The translations under genes were made by a program, and so were the position numbers. Positions 10,342-20,927 of a DNA stretch of 64,000 nucleotides are shown one piece after another. Source of the stretch: Malania oleifera (Eukaryota > Streptophyta > Magnoliopsida > Santalales > Ximeniaceae). The notes under the pieces are model-generated. The model saw nothing but the letters and a program-made list of their open reading frames with translations, was not told where the DNA came from and searched no databases. The stretch spans positions 558,001 through 622,000 of the forward strand of contig NC_080421.1 in assembly GCF_029873635.1 (NCBI RefSeq), given 5' to 3'. How positions within the stretch are numbered: the stretch's first letter is position 1; each line of letters starts with the position of its first letter.

Positions 10342-10477
10342 CATGCCCTTTCCACAACCGATGTGGGATAACCCCAACAGTATTGTCAAGCTGCTATTGA
10401 ACCTCAAGAAGATGCTTTCTTGAATTTTAATGGTCATGAAACCTGGCTTCCTCTTCCTTATTTTTTTTATTTATATT

Positions 10478-10756
10478 ATTAGCGCACAACCTAACAACTT
10501 AAGTTCTTAGGTAAAGTGTTATCTAATATGGTATCAGAGTTAGTTATCAAAAGGTCCTAAATTCTAGTCTTGTTACTCGCGTTTATTGTGTGATATTTAA
10601 AAAATAAATATTGTGTTTTCTATCATAGGTACTATTTATCATGTGTTTATCTTTTCACGTATTATCGGACTACACATGCAAGGGAGTTTAAAGCTTGATA
10701 TACATTTTTGACTCACAACCTAACAGTTTAAATTTTTAGGTAAAATAGTAATCTTA
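10478..10756 (+). mobile_element. TRIM relic (family of 49285 and 63347)
   Basis: Short terminal repeats sharing CACAACCTAACA, a TTTAGGT segment and TAATCT flank about 155 bp. The interior has a primer-site motif (TATGGTATCAGAGTTAG, near 10527-10543) and a purine-rich GCAAGGGAG before the right repeat. The left repeat is truncated. Two related copies occur elsewhere in this window. It is a non-coding miniature LTR element. Confidence 0.7.
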
Positions 10757-10941
10757 CAAAAACTTTGAGTTAAAATTTAATTTGAATTTATACGTATAAA
10801 TTTGAAATTTGAAATATGTGCTCCTAAACAACTTTAATGTATTTAGCTTATGCTATATTCTTGTGCAATTTGATAATTTTTCTTCCATATTTTCATTTTT
10901 TATTTTTTCAAAAAACCATTCTTTGAAATTGATGTAATATA

Positions 10942-11217
10942 ATGGGCAGGGGAATGCCGTTGCATTGTGTACATGACAAGAATAAGAAATTACGTCGGAT
11001 GGAAGAAGATGATAGTGTATTTGTATACAGAGAAGGAACATTAGACGAACCCGCCTACAATCTCTATCGCCTCCACAACAGTTTTAATGGTACCTCTTCC
11101 ATCACTACGGCTGAAGTTGCCATTTCTAATGGGTATTACAAGTCCGTCCTAATTCGTAACAAGGGCGACAATACTACCGTTGGATGTGTGGTTCCATTGA
11201 AGAATATTATGATATAG
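10942..11217 (+). CDS. Hypothetical 91-residue ORF, possible gene fragment or exon
   Basis: An uninterrupted 91-codon reading from ATG at 10942 to TAG, beginning MGRGMPLHCVHDKNKK and ending VGCVVPLKNIMI. Its base composition is more balanced than the AT-rich flanks and the protein is mixed in composition rather than low-complexity. Both suggest it was, or is, coding. I do not recognise the family. It has no obvious signal peptide or membrane segment. It lies between a TRIM relic (10478-10756) and the expansin gene and could be a stray exon of a gene broken by insertions, since a short open stretch just before the TRIM (about 10380-10460) also looks protein-like. No splice junction could be assigned. 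Confidence 0.35.
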   Translation: MGRGMPLHCVHDKNKKLRRMEEDDSVFVYREGTLDEPAYNLYRLHNSFNGTSSITTAEVAISNGYYKSVLIRNKGDNTTVGCVVPLKNIMI

Positions 11218-11903
11218 TTTGGTTATCTTGATCAATTTTAAAAACCTATTTTTTTTTCTTTTAAAGCATGGTCATTCTACATTAACTTATTAATAATCAT
11301 ATTCAATATTTCAAGTGCTTCCCCTTTTCTTTTACCCGTGCTCAATACCATAGTTCTTTTTGATGGTAATAATAACATCTCTTTGAATGTAGTATGATCC
11401 CTCCAAATTTGGAATCCAAAAACTATATATTGAAATCAAACCATTTGCACTTCAGGGATGATTTTTTAAAAATTTTTAAAAATTTCATTGATGTTCCTCG
11501 GGATTTCAAAAGTATTATAAATCTTTTCTTAAGATTTGATAAAAAGATACAAATCTCTTTTCAAAAGACTTGTATTTTAGCTAAATATAAGAAGTATGTA
11601 TTTTTTTAGCAAATTTTATGAGAGCTTACTGAAATTCTTGAAATCTTAAGGAAGATTTTTAGGGTTTTTAAAATGGTAAAAGAGATTCTAATTTTTTTGT
11701 CAAACATCAAAAAAGACTAACATCTTTTACCCTAATTTTAATTCTGATTTGATTCCATTAAATTTCATCTTATTCTCACACAACAAATATGTAATAAAAT
11801 AATCAAGCCCATTAGATGACCCCATTAGATTAGATTGTGTCCAAAAATGGTCACAACCCCAACCTCTGCTCGTAAATTGGTAATGAGCCGAATATGATGC
11901 TTT

Positions 11904-11936
<33 letters not shown>

Positions 11937-12719
11937 TGGCCCTGTTTACCTGTTGAAATCTGCTAACAAAAAAACAAAAGTTTAAGCGGTGGACCAAAAA
12001 CAACAAAAGAATGCTTCCTAAAGTCAAAAAGAATTTCCCGCCAAGCTCTCCCGCCGAGTTATCATAGCTTTCTTCTCAAAAGAAGATCCCAATACTGTCC
12101 CACAAACATAAACATATTCCATCAGATTAGAGAGATAAGCACGACCCACGCCCAAGCAAACAGGGACGAGGACAGACCAGTTCACTGGAGAAGAGGCAAA
12201 AGAAGGTTTTTTTTTTTTTTTCCATGGCTTTCCGCTTTTCCTGCCTGACACAAACCCAAAACTTCAAATTGATCCAACCTCTCTTCATTTTATTTATTTA
12301 TTTTTATTATTGCTATTTAGTATGCAACTCTGCGTTTTCCTCGGCTTTTAATTTTTTTTTTCAAATTTTTGAAGAAGAAATAAAAATGAAGAGGGAAAAG
12401 AAAACACGCGCATCGTCCTCCTTGAATAATAACAACTCCTGCAATGTAAACCCTGGATAGCGATAGGATTCCTTAGTCAGCTTTTGTCTGATTATTTTCT
12501 TTTCGACTAATATTAAATAAATAGTGTTTCAAATTTCAATTCATGGAGTCCTCAACTTATAATTACCTCTAACTAGCTATACATCCCCCCCTATAGTTAA
12601 TAAGAAAGAAAGAAGAAAAAGCAAGGGCAGAAGAGGAAAAGGAGAGGGAACAAAGAAAAAAGGAATCCCAGAAGCTTCAAATCAGTAATAATATAATTAA
12701 CGAGGGTTTTCATTCTCAA
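11218..12719. other. AT-rich spacer and upstream region of the expansin gene
   Basis: No further gene is visible. It holds a (GA)n microsatellite at 11906-11934 and poly-T stretches near 12208 and 12350. The last few hundred bases before 12720 should include the expansin promoter and leader, but no element could be pinned with confidence. Confidence 0.6.
11906..11934. repeat. (GA)n microsatellite
   Basis: About 14 GA units. Confidence 0.95.
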
Positions 12720-13382
12720 ATGGCAGCAGTTCTCCAAACCACACTTGTCTACTTCATTTTATTGCATTTATCCAGTGGTATTGTTACTGCCAAAGAAAGG
12801 GAATGGAAGTCTGCTACTGCAACGTACTCCAGGGACGCAGATGATGGCCGGACCAGCACGGGTGATTAAAATTACTTCCCTTTCTTCTCTCTCTCTCTAT
12901 CTGTTTCTCTAGTTGCACTGTGTAAATGTAAGATCCTCTGGCTTTAACTGCACAAAGATATATATAGGATGGGTTGATTAATTATTTTTTCTGCTAATAC
13001 ATATTATTTATGGTGGGTGTTAATTGGTGCTCTTATCCCTATTTTGGTAAATCCTGCTGCAGAAGGTGCTTGTGGTTATGGGGATCTTCACAAGAGTTAC
13101 GGAGAATACAACGCTGGCCTAAGTAGCACGCTATTCAACAGAGGGAGTGCCTGTGGGGGTTGCTTCGAAGTGAGATGCGTTGATCATATCCGATGGTGCC
13201 TGCCCGGGAGCCCTTCTGTTGTTCTCACTGCTACAGATTTCTGTCCCCCAAATTATGGCCTCTCATCCGACTATGGTGGATGGTGCAATTTCCCCCAGAA
13301 ACACTTTGAGATGTCCCAGGCGACCTTTGCTGCTATTGCTCACATAAAAGCTGATATAGTGCCAATTCAATACAGGAGGTGT

Positions 13383-13418
<36 letters not shown>

Positions 13419-13803
13419 TCTATAATATATATATCTAGGTAAAAGTTAAAGAAATTACGTACTGAATTCCATTTTCCCTACCGATTTTTGCAGGGTGGGT
13501 TGCCAGAGAAGAGGGGGGATGAGATTTACAGTGCACGGAAGCAATCAATTCTTTCAAGTCTTAGTAACCAACGTAGGGTCAGATGGAGAAGTGGCTGCAG
13601 TGAAAGTGAAGGGATCAAGAACAGGGTGGATGCCTATGGGTAGGAACTGGGGACAGAACTGGCACTGCAATATCAACCTCCTCGGGCAGCCTATATCTTT
13701 CGAGGTGACCGTCAATGGCGGAAAAACAGTCGCATCCTACAGTGTGGCCCCTGCAGATTGGCGGTTTGGTCAGGCATTTGAAGGAAAACAGTTCCAAAAT
13801 TAA
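12720..13803 (+). CDS. EXPA: Alpha-expansin, secreted cell-wall-loosening protein (three exons)
   Basis: Exons 12720-12861, 13063-13378 and 13494-13803 join in phase (phases 1 and 2, GT-AG introns of 201 and 115 bp) into 255 residues, the usual expansin length. Residues 1-24 form a signal peptide, so the product should go to the cell wall, where expansins loosen cellulose-xyloglucan contacts without hydrolysis. Domain 1 (double-psi barrel) shows GACGYGD at 50-55, CGGCFEVRC at 78-86, TATDFCPPN and GGWCNFP, with six or more Cys. Domain 2 ends with [16 protein letters not shown] and FEGKQFQN. The normally conserved HFD triad is HFE (128-130), so it is a divergent alpha-expansin, resembling the EXPA13/EXPA20 types by recollection. 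Upstream lies AT-rich DNA; no operon-like neighbours. Confidence 0.93.
13384..13417. repeat. (GT)n microsatellite at the 5' end of expansin intron 2
   Basis: About 17 GT units begin five bases after the exon 2 donor (13379) and take up nearly a third of the 115-bp intron. Confidence 0.95.
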
Positions 13804-15450
13804 TTTACACATGAATCTCAAATATTTTACTGAAAGTCAGCTTGTATATTACAAGAGATATGTAGTGAAATACCAGTCCAGAATTCTCTCCTCTCACTCG
13901 ATCTCTCTATGAAAATTCAATAGCAGCTGGAAAAATATTTCTGAGCACCAGCTAGTCGTCATCCCATCCCATCCCATTTTTGTATCTAATTTATGTCATT
14001 GATACATCCTCAAATTTTCAGGTGTAGCAAAGAAACAGATGTTGATGGAAAAAAAAAAAAAAAAAAACCTAGGAAATACATCGAACTACTCATGAATATA
14101 TATGTGTCAATGATCGATTGAGTCTTGATGTTGAGCTGTAATAATTAAAGGCGGCAAAGGCATGGTTCCCTTCAATTCCTTCTACATGCATGTAATGCCT
14201 TAATTTGCTATTTTTATTTATTTATTAATGAAAACTCTAGTCACTGACGAGTCCTTTGAACTCCTCGGTACGACACCAAACTCCTGTGGACAGCTACCTT
14301 CCCCTCTTGATGCGACACTCAGGTAAATTAGAATGCGGTCACAGCTTTTGGATGCCGATTGGATGTTCAACAAATCCGCTCTTCAGGCCACACATTGTGT
14401 GTCTACTGAGTTCAAACACATGATGCTTCTTCTTACATGCTAATACCTTTTTACTGTGCCATGCCCGCATTAATTTGCTGTTCTTGTTCTACGAAGCAGA
14501 TGGTCTTCAGAGAAATTTAATCAATATGGCTTGTGCAAGAAAGAAAAGACTGCCAAGCCTGGAACAAGCAGCAAAACGTGCTACTGGAACTCTAATCAAA
14601 CAATTAAACACGCTGCTTGCCTAATATAAAATTGATGCTCTGACTGACAATTCTAGTCTACATTCGCGTAACTGGCGGGCAAGCCTAGTCTATTCCGCCT
14701 TTTATAAAAATTAAGGTATTTTTTATCTCAAAAAATATTTGAAGTGCAAGCTTTGCATGTGTGACGCCATATTCTGTTTGGCAGTGCTAACAAAGTGGCG
14801 GTCTCCAAAAAAAAGAAAAAGGGAGTTTAAATGAATAGGTATAAAAATATTTTGAAAAACGGAGTTGTTGGAAAAACGGAGAAAATTCCTACAAAAGGTT
14901 TAGGAAAAATCAGATTTAGAGTTCGGGAGTACATTCTGAAAACTAAGGTGTATTCTCAAAAGAGAGTAAATTGGATTATTAAAATTTCTTTTAATTTTTT
15001 TATGAATTATCAACCTTTTATTAATTCAACTGACACCCACCAAGTACTAAATTGATTATTTAAACCACAAGTCAATACTTCAACACAATATAAGTAAGCC
15101 AAGACTCAAACAAACATTCAACCAATCATCAACTAAAGTAATCAATTACAAAATACAATATTCAGCACTTTGACAACTCTCAATTTTTGTGGGTAGCCCT
15201 GTGTATATAGGCAAGTCCTGTAGATATTTGATTTTGCTTTCTCAATATGATATGTAATATAAAATCCAACACTCTTTTCAAAAGTTTAGACTTTAAATAA
15301 ACATTCAGTTATAGAGTCTTTAGGTGTCAACCAATCAACGTACTTCTTTACGATTTTTGCAAATTATTGATCAACCAACGTACTCCCTTTCGATTTCCAC
15401 AAGCTAAAAAACAAATTAATCTTTGACTTATTTAATTTCCAAAATACTTA
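13804..15450. other. Expansin 3' flank and AT-rich spacer
   Basis: The expansin 3' UTR presumably occupies the first few hundred bases. A poly-A run lies at 14049-14067 and a CCCATCCCAT repeat near 13963. From about 15040 to 15450 the sequence may be a worn LTR fragment (TATA-like TGTATATAGG near 15202), but this is not secure. No gene seen. Confidence 0.5.
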
Positions 15451-15573
15451 GTATATATGATCAAGAATTTAAATCATCCACGCAATTTATAGGTATGTTG
15501 AAAAATAAAGAGAGTAAGGGAAAGAGAATGACACCATTTTTTTTTACGAGGTTCGGCTTATCCCTAGCCTACG
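15451..15573. repeat. 123-bp direct repeat, left copy, abutting a solo-type LTR
   Basis: Nearly identical to 17803-17924 (two substitutions and one extra T). It ends exactly where the LTR at 15574-17802 begins, while the other copy starts exactly where that LTR ends. Confidence 0.93.
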
Positions 15574-16592
15574 TGTCACGACCTGCTCATTTTCCACATA
15601 TTTATATATATATATATATATATATAATAACATCATCGTCATACATCTCAGCAGGTCACCATCCACCTGAACCCGTGGGTACCAGGGGTACATCAGAACA
15701 CAAAACGGAAGTCTAAGCAGTAGAAAATATACAATCATATACATACCATCATGTCATACATCGCAATATATCATAGTTACTACAATCACTGTATCTTAGA
15801 AAATATATCCCAAAAATCATATCTAGAGACATTTTCCCCCAAAATCTAACTGTCCCTACAAAACCTTACCCTTCACAGAGGGCAGATAAATAACACTAAT
15901 TCTGCGAGGCTTTTCCCGCTCTCCTATCTGGGGCTCCTGAAAAGTTTATAAAATTTAGGGTTGAGACACCTCTCAGTAAAGAAAATAAACTAATACCAGT
16001 GTGTGGCAACATGAGTATTTCGTGTTATACATATACCATATATAACATATTCAATACTGTTTCGTCAAATCTGGAAAACATATATATATATATATATATC
16101 AACACATGATAGAACATACTGCATTTTCATAAACATATCTCATCTCATACAATAATAATAACATAAAAACATTCTTGGTAGGTTAGCTGATTGTTGTCAT
16201 GTATTACCCCCACATGATTGGGTTGTGTGACCCGAAGGTGGGACCTGACAATGGTTGGCCAACCACTGTCAAGTCAAACATACAATCTGTAAGTCCGATG
16301 GGCCTGCCTGACCTGGTCCGTACACTAGGGGCGATCACACACACTTTTTAAAAGCCACATCGACCATCCAATCTCACACCACTCCATACAGCGGCGTTAA
16401 CACAAATATCATGATCACAAAGACCATGAATACATAGCAATAGTACCATGCAAGTGCTAGCCTAGACCAAGTCAACCAGGTTCTGATACCATATAACATA
16501 TACTAAAATTGTGATACATAGATAACTCATATAATTTATTTCCACATCGATCATAACATTTTTCATATATATATGTGTATCATGAAAATCAT

Positions 16593-16834
16593 CGGCCCGT
16601 ATGCCGGTATTACACATTTTATCATAACTCGGCCCGTACGCCGGCAAATCATAGCACAACTCATACGTTGGCAAATCACATCCACATAGCACGGCCCATA
16701 CGCCGGCAAATCATATCCACATAGCATGGCCCATATGCCAGAAAATCATAGCACAGCCCGTACGCTGACAAATCACAGTCACCTAGCATGGTCCGTACGC
16801 CGGCAAAACATATAAAAATCTTGGCCGTATGCCA
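16593..16834. repeat. About 38-bp tandem repeat inside LTR S1
   Basis: Roughly seven degenerate units around CGGCCCGTACGCCGGCAAAT. A matching but shorter array lies at 23920-24060 in a sister LTR. Confidence 0.88.
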
Positions 16835-17360
16835 GTTTTTCATCATAAAAATCCATATCATAAACACATTTCCCAGAAACAGTATCTCATAACATTTTAT
16901 ACTCATGCCACACTAACAGATTTTCATATATTCAACAAACGATCATTTTCACAATATATTCCAAATATAAATCATATATATATATATGTATATATTTATT
17001 TTTCCCGAATCCAGATGCTATATATATAAATACATGCATTTTCTCAAAACAAAACTAGCTTAGTTTATCCCCTTACTTGGTTCCTGAAAAGCCCCTAAGA
17101 AAATCTTTCTCGCACCCGCAGGGTTCCCAACTCAACACCCTGAAAATGAGAACTCCCAATATTAAAGTTTAGTATTTTCGTACGTACAACATTTTCTATA
17201 ATTGCCACAAAGTCAAATTTGACTTAAAAAACATTACCTCAACTTAGGGATGATTCCCAACTTATTTTCACCAACGATCTGCTCTAGCAGATTTGGATAA
17301 AACTTCCCTAGGCGCGTCGTGGTGACTTCAAACTATCGATCCGGCGAAGATTTGGCCCAA

Positions 17361-17369
<9 letters not shown>

Positions 17370-17391
<22 letters not shown>

Positions 17392-17415
17392 AAACCAAAG
17401 AGGAGAGAGAGAGAG
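17370..17415. repeat. (GA)n tract in LTR leader
   Basis: Two runs of GAGAGA (about 17370-17391 and 17403-17417) separated by AAAACCAAAGAG. Confidence 0.9.
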
Positions 17416-17802
17416 AGGGAAAACTTAGCTTCTTTAGGAAGTCAAAATCCGGATTTTCATATTTATAGAACATGGGATTTCGTCGATGAGCCACATCCTT
17501 CGTCAATGAATTCTTTATAATTTCGTCGACGAAATTCAGTCAGCTCAAAACCCCTTCTCGGTATTTCTTCATTGACGAAACCCCTATATTCGTCGACGAA
17601 TTCTCTTAAGCCTTCGTCGACGAATCCCCTGTATTCGTCGACAAAGCCCTGATGACCTCCCCTCAGTTATTCCTCCCAAAGTTCAATGTCGTCAACGAAC
17701 ACGAAGCGTTCATCGACAAAGTCGACTGCTTCCTTCTGTTTCCGGTTTTCATTTCCCCTTCTCTTTATTATCTAAATTCCATTTTAAATTCGAGTCTTTA
17801 CA

Positions 17803-18636
17803 GTATATATGATCAAGAATTTAAATCATCCACGCAATTTATAGGTATGCTGAAAAATAAAGAGAGTAAGGGAAAGAGAATGACACCATTTTTTTTACGA
17901 GGTTCGGCTTATCCCCAGCCTACGTCCTCGCCTTACGCAAACCATCTAAGGATTCCACTATACCTGTTCCTTTTCGGGCGGAAAAAAACCGTTACAAGCA
18001 ATACCCCACGCTCAAACACTCCTTAAGTAGGTGAGAGTTATGCCTCTCCAAGCGATACCCGACGCTTGGTCAACAATTCAACAACCTAGAATTGTTAAAA
18101 AACACTCCAAGAATACAAGATAATCGATGCGTATAAGAATACTCTCTCAAAGAGCAGATTAGTACAAATTCAGCACTATATACTTCAATAATTAAATATC
18201 AAAATGAAATAAGATTGAAACTCAAGTATAGAATTCACCAATTCCTTCTCTAGATGAATATCAGTAGTAGGAACTAGATTTGAGATGATCAGCACTTCAA
18301 TTGCTCAGCAAAAGAGTATTGCAAGATAGAGAGTAAGAGAGAACTTTGTTTGCAAGAAAGCTTTCAGCAGATTTTTAATTCTCGATTTATTCTTGATTAA
18401 TTTTGATTTTCAAAACCATATATTTATAGGCTTAAAAAAGTGTTTTCGTGATGCCCAAGTTTACTTGGAGTATTTCCCAAGTTTTCATTAATTTTGGGGC
18501 ACAAGCAACCATTATTTTAAATTTAAAACATTTAAAATTTCTAACCGTTAATAGTGTTCAGATGACTGAATTTTAGGGTTAAGTCTTTTGATGTTCCTTA
18601 ATGTTTTGAAAATTTGAACTGGACACATGGTCAGAC
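17803..18636 (-). mobile_element. Fragment of an LTR of another family (ACGAGGTTCGGC motif)
   Basis: The first 122 bp duplicate 15451-15573. It contains ACGAGGTTCGGCTTATCCCC then CCTACGTCC, echoing the ACGTGGTTCG...CCTACGTCC motif of the solo LTRs at 9878 and 54532. A TATA-like TATATTTATAGG lies near 18417 (minus sense). I infer an LTR fragment; its own ends were not found. Confidence 0.5.
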
Positions 18637-20574
18637 TGTAAGAACTCGAACCGTGATATATGGGTTTAAATAAATAAGAGAGGGGTAAATTGGGAATTTA
18701 GTAGATTTCATCGACGAAGCCCATGTAAGTCTCATCGACGAAGTTCAGAGGCTCGTCAACGAGGAGAAGTTAAGAGATTTCAGGAAACTGGTGATATCTG
18801 GATTCGTCGACGAATCCATCGTCTCATCGACGAGTTATCTATATGACCTCGTCAACGAGTACACCATTTCGTCGACGAGAACACCCGAGTCAAAGGGCTA
18901 TAAATATAAGTTCTCTTTACTTCCAAGCTAAGAAATCTAAAAATTTTCTCTTTCTCTAGAACTCTCCCTATTTTCTATCTCTCTAGATTTCTTCATCGTT
19001 CGTCGTGAGAATCATTAATCTGAAGTTACCACGAGGATCGGGGAAGGATTTTCTACAAAACCTACGGATCGGAATCCCGTTTCAGAGATTTTTGGGTTTC
19101 TGCTTAAAATAAGGCTCGATTTTCTTTTCTGATCCAGTAGTTTGGTAGAGGATGGAGTTGTGAGTATCTTCTGTACTGTGATTTGTAGATTTTGGAATTT
19201 GGTTCGCTATTTAGGAGCCTTAGAGTTCGGGATTTGTCATTCGAGGGAAAGTTAAGGGGAATTGTGTTTATATCGGTTATTTTTTAAATCATACTCGGTG
19301 GAACTGTGATTCACGGTCCTATGTGTGTTTTGGCTACTCATTTGGTAGGGATCTAAAGGGGAAAACTATGGATTTTTCATGATTACAGTTTTGGGAAAAG
19401 GGGGCGACAGGCTGCATCCTTGGTTTTGTTGAAATCGTGTGTATATGATGATTTATACTGTGATATAAGAATGGTCATGCCTTGACTTGTTTAAACTGTA
19501 TGTATTTGGAAAACCATGATTTTAGATTACCAAATGGATGTGGTTTGTTTGGTTATATGAGCATGCATGTGTGTGTGATTGGTTGTAATATAAGGATGGT
19601 CGTGCCTTGACTTGTTTAAACCGTATGTGTTTGGAAAACCATGATTTTAGATTATCAAATGGATGTGGTTTGTTTGGTTATATGAGTATGCATGTGTGTG
19701 TGATTGGTTGAAATGCTAGTAGGAACGCGGTTTCGAATTTGTTCTAGGTACTGAGAGTGTCCGGCTCTATATCCGAGGGTGTGTGTTTATCGCCTGCCAC
19801 GTAGGCAAGAGTGTTCGGCTGCATATCCAAGGGCGTGAGCCTATACTAGATGATCACCGAAGGGTGTGGATCCACCAGTTAGCGCTGGTACGATGCCATG
19901 GTAGTCTAGGACTAGCCATGTGCCGGTGGCGCCGTGTATCGCGGGTTGGCTACGGGCTAACGCCGGATATCGCTGATTGGTTTCGTGTTGAGGGGTGTGA
20001 CGACATTGGGTAGATCATGGGCATGCGTATATGTGTGTTGTGCGTGTATGCACTGTTGTGAAATTAATACTGGAACTACATTTAACTGCGTGTATGTTGC
20101 ATCATGATAACACTCAAATGCCACACACTAATATAACCTATATTCTTCCTTACTGAGAGGTGTCTCACCCCTACTCTACGTACATATTTTTAAAGGTCCT
20201 TTAAGTAACCGGAACTAACGTCCTTGTGTCGGGAGCGTAGTGGCCGATGTACTGCAGGTAGTACTTGGGTAAATGCTAGGACTTGTATTTTGTGGGTTGC
20301 CATTTTGAGATATGTTGGGCACCCGTTTGTATGTTATTTGATAAAACCTTGATTCTATCCTTGTATAGACTCTGGTATGGTATTGTATGTATATAGAATG
20401 ACCTTATTCCGCTGCGTACATTTTGTTATGTTTGGATGTGTATAGGGTGCCTGGGAACTCCACAGGGTCGGACCCTCATCATTTGCTCTGTATCTTGGAT
20501 GTTTTGTATGATACAGGGACTGATTGGTTTATATTTTCACACTTGGGACCCATTTTCAAGTTCGAGGCGTGACA
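18637..20574 (+). mobile_element. Gypsy-like large LTR in plus orientation, copy S2, with primer-binding site
   Basis: Begins TGTAAGAACTCGAAC and ends GAGGCGTGACA, directly followed by ACTTGGTATCAGAGCTAACC (20575-20594), an initiator-tRNA-Met-type primer-binding site. So this is the 5' LTR of an element, not a solo LTR. TCGTCGACGA palindromes lie at about 18700-18890 ahead of a TATA box (CTATAAATATAAG, near 18898). A GAGAGGTGTCTCACCCC segment is near 20154. It is the inverse-oriented relative of S1. The coding part is gone: about 170 bp downstream the sequence switches to an oppositely oriented LTR tail. Confidence 0.8.
19461..19709. repeat. About 124-bp tandem duplication inside LTR S2
   Basis: Two near-identical units, each containing CTTGACTTGTTTAAAC, TTGGAAAACCATGATTTTAG and GGATGTGGTTTGTTTGG. 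Confidence 0.9.
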
Positions 20575-20594
20575 ACTTGGTATCAGAGCTAACC
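20575..20594 (+). other. LTR-retrotransposon primer-binding site
   Basis: TTGGTATCAGAGCTAA lies two to three bases after the LTR end. TGGTATCAGAGC is the common plant match to initiator tRNA-Met. Confidence 0.8.
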
Positions 20595-20739
20595 AGGTTG
20601 TTAGGTCTTATAGACTTGGTTAGACTTAGCTGTGAGTACATACCAGAATATAGGATGTTGGATGTGGGTAGTGTTGGTTGAGAGTTGTTCTGTTGCTAGA
20701 CCCTTGTCGGCGGTATTTCGTGTTTTTCTCGGAATGACG

Positions 20740-20918
20740 ATAGCTCCTCTTATACCCTCGTCGACGAGTCCCCTGTGTTCGTCAACGAGGAGCTGAAAAT
20801 TTCCTCAGGATTATCCCATCTAATGCGTTCGTCGACAAAGTCGACTGCCTCCTTCTGTTCTTGTTTCCATTTCCCTTTCTTTTTATTATTTAAATACCAT
20901 TATTCTTCGGGTCATTAC
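20740..20918 (-). mobile_element. Tail of a minus-oriented CGTCGACG-family LTR, S3
   Basis: Contains CCTCGTCGACGAG, TTCGTCGACAAAGTCGACTG and ends TTCTTCGGGTCATTACA, matching the last 200 bp of S1. Its body is missing; the sequence left of it belongs to the interior of the element headed by S2. Confidence 0.75.
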
Positions 20919-20927
20919 AATCAATAT

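Larger units (their letters stand above)
9613..10379 (-). mobile_element. TRIM-like miniature LTR element containing a nested solo LTR
   Basis: Two direct repeats start TGTTAGGTGGTCTTGGG and end CCCAACA: 9613-9730 (118 bp) and 9793-10379 (the second split by a solo LTR at about 9878-10341). They flank only 62 bp. Read on the minus strand, those 62 bp contain a primer-binding site (complement of CTCTGATACCAG, 9781-9792) and a polypurine tract (complement of ATCTCCCCCTT, 9731-9741). LTR, primer site, purine tract and LTR with no coding space is the TRIM layout. Its left LTR directly abuts the primer site of the copia fragment. Confidence 0.75.
15574..17802 (-). mobile_element. Gypsy-like large LTR (solo type), CGTCGACG family, copy S1
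   Basis: Begins TGTCACGACC and ends GAGTCTTTACA, the TG...CA form of an LTR. In its own (minus) sense the promoter-side part is at 17460-17802, with several TTCGTCGACGAA palindromes and a TATA-like TATAAATATG near 17457-17466. A GA-rich leader lies at 17370-17420. Tandem 38-bp repeats at 16593-16834 and a GAGACACCTCTCAGTAA segment near 15963 follow. No coding region adjoins it. It is related to LTRs at 18637, 20928 and 23112. Confidence 0.8.

Noticed and set aside
16593-16834. Possible CRISPR-like spaced repeats
   Set aside because: Degenerate 38-bp minisatellite in a plant LTR; spacers are not unique and no cas genes exist in this eukaryotic context.
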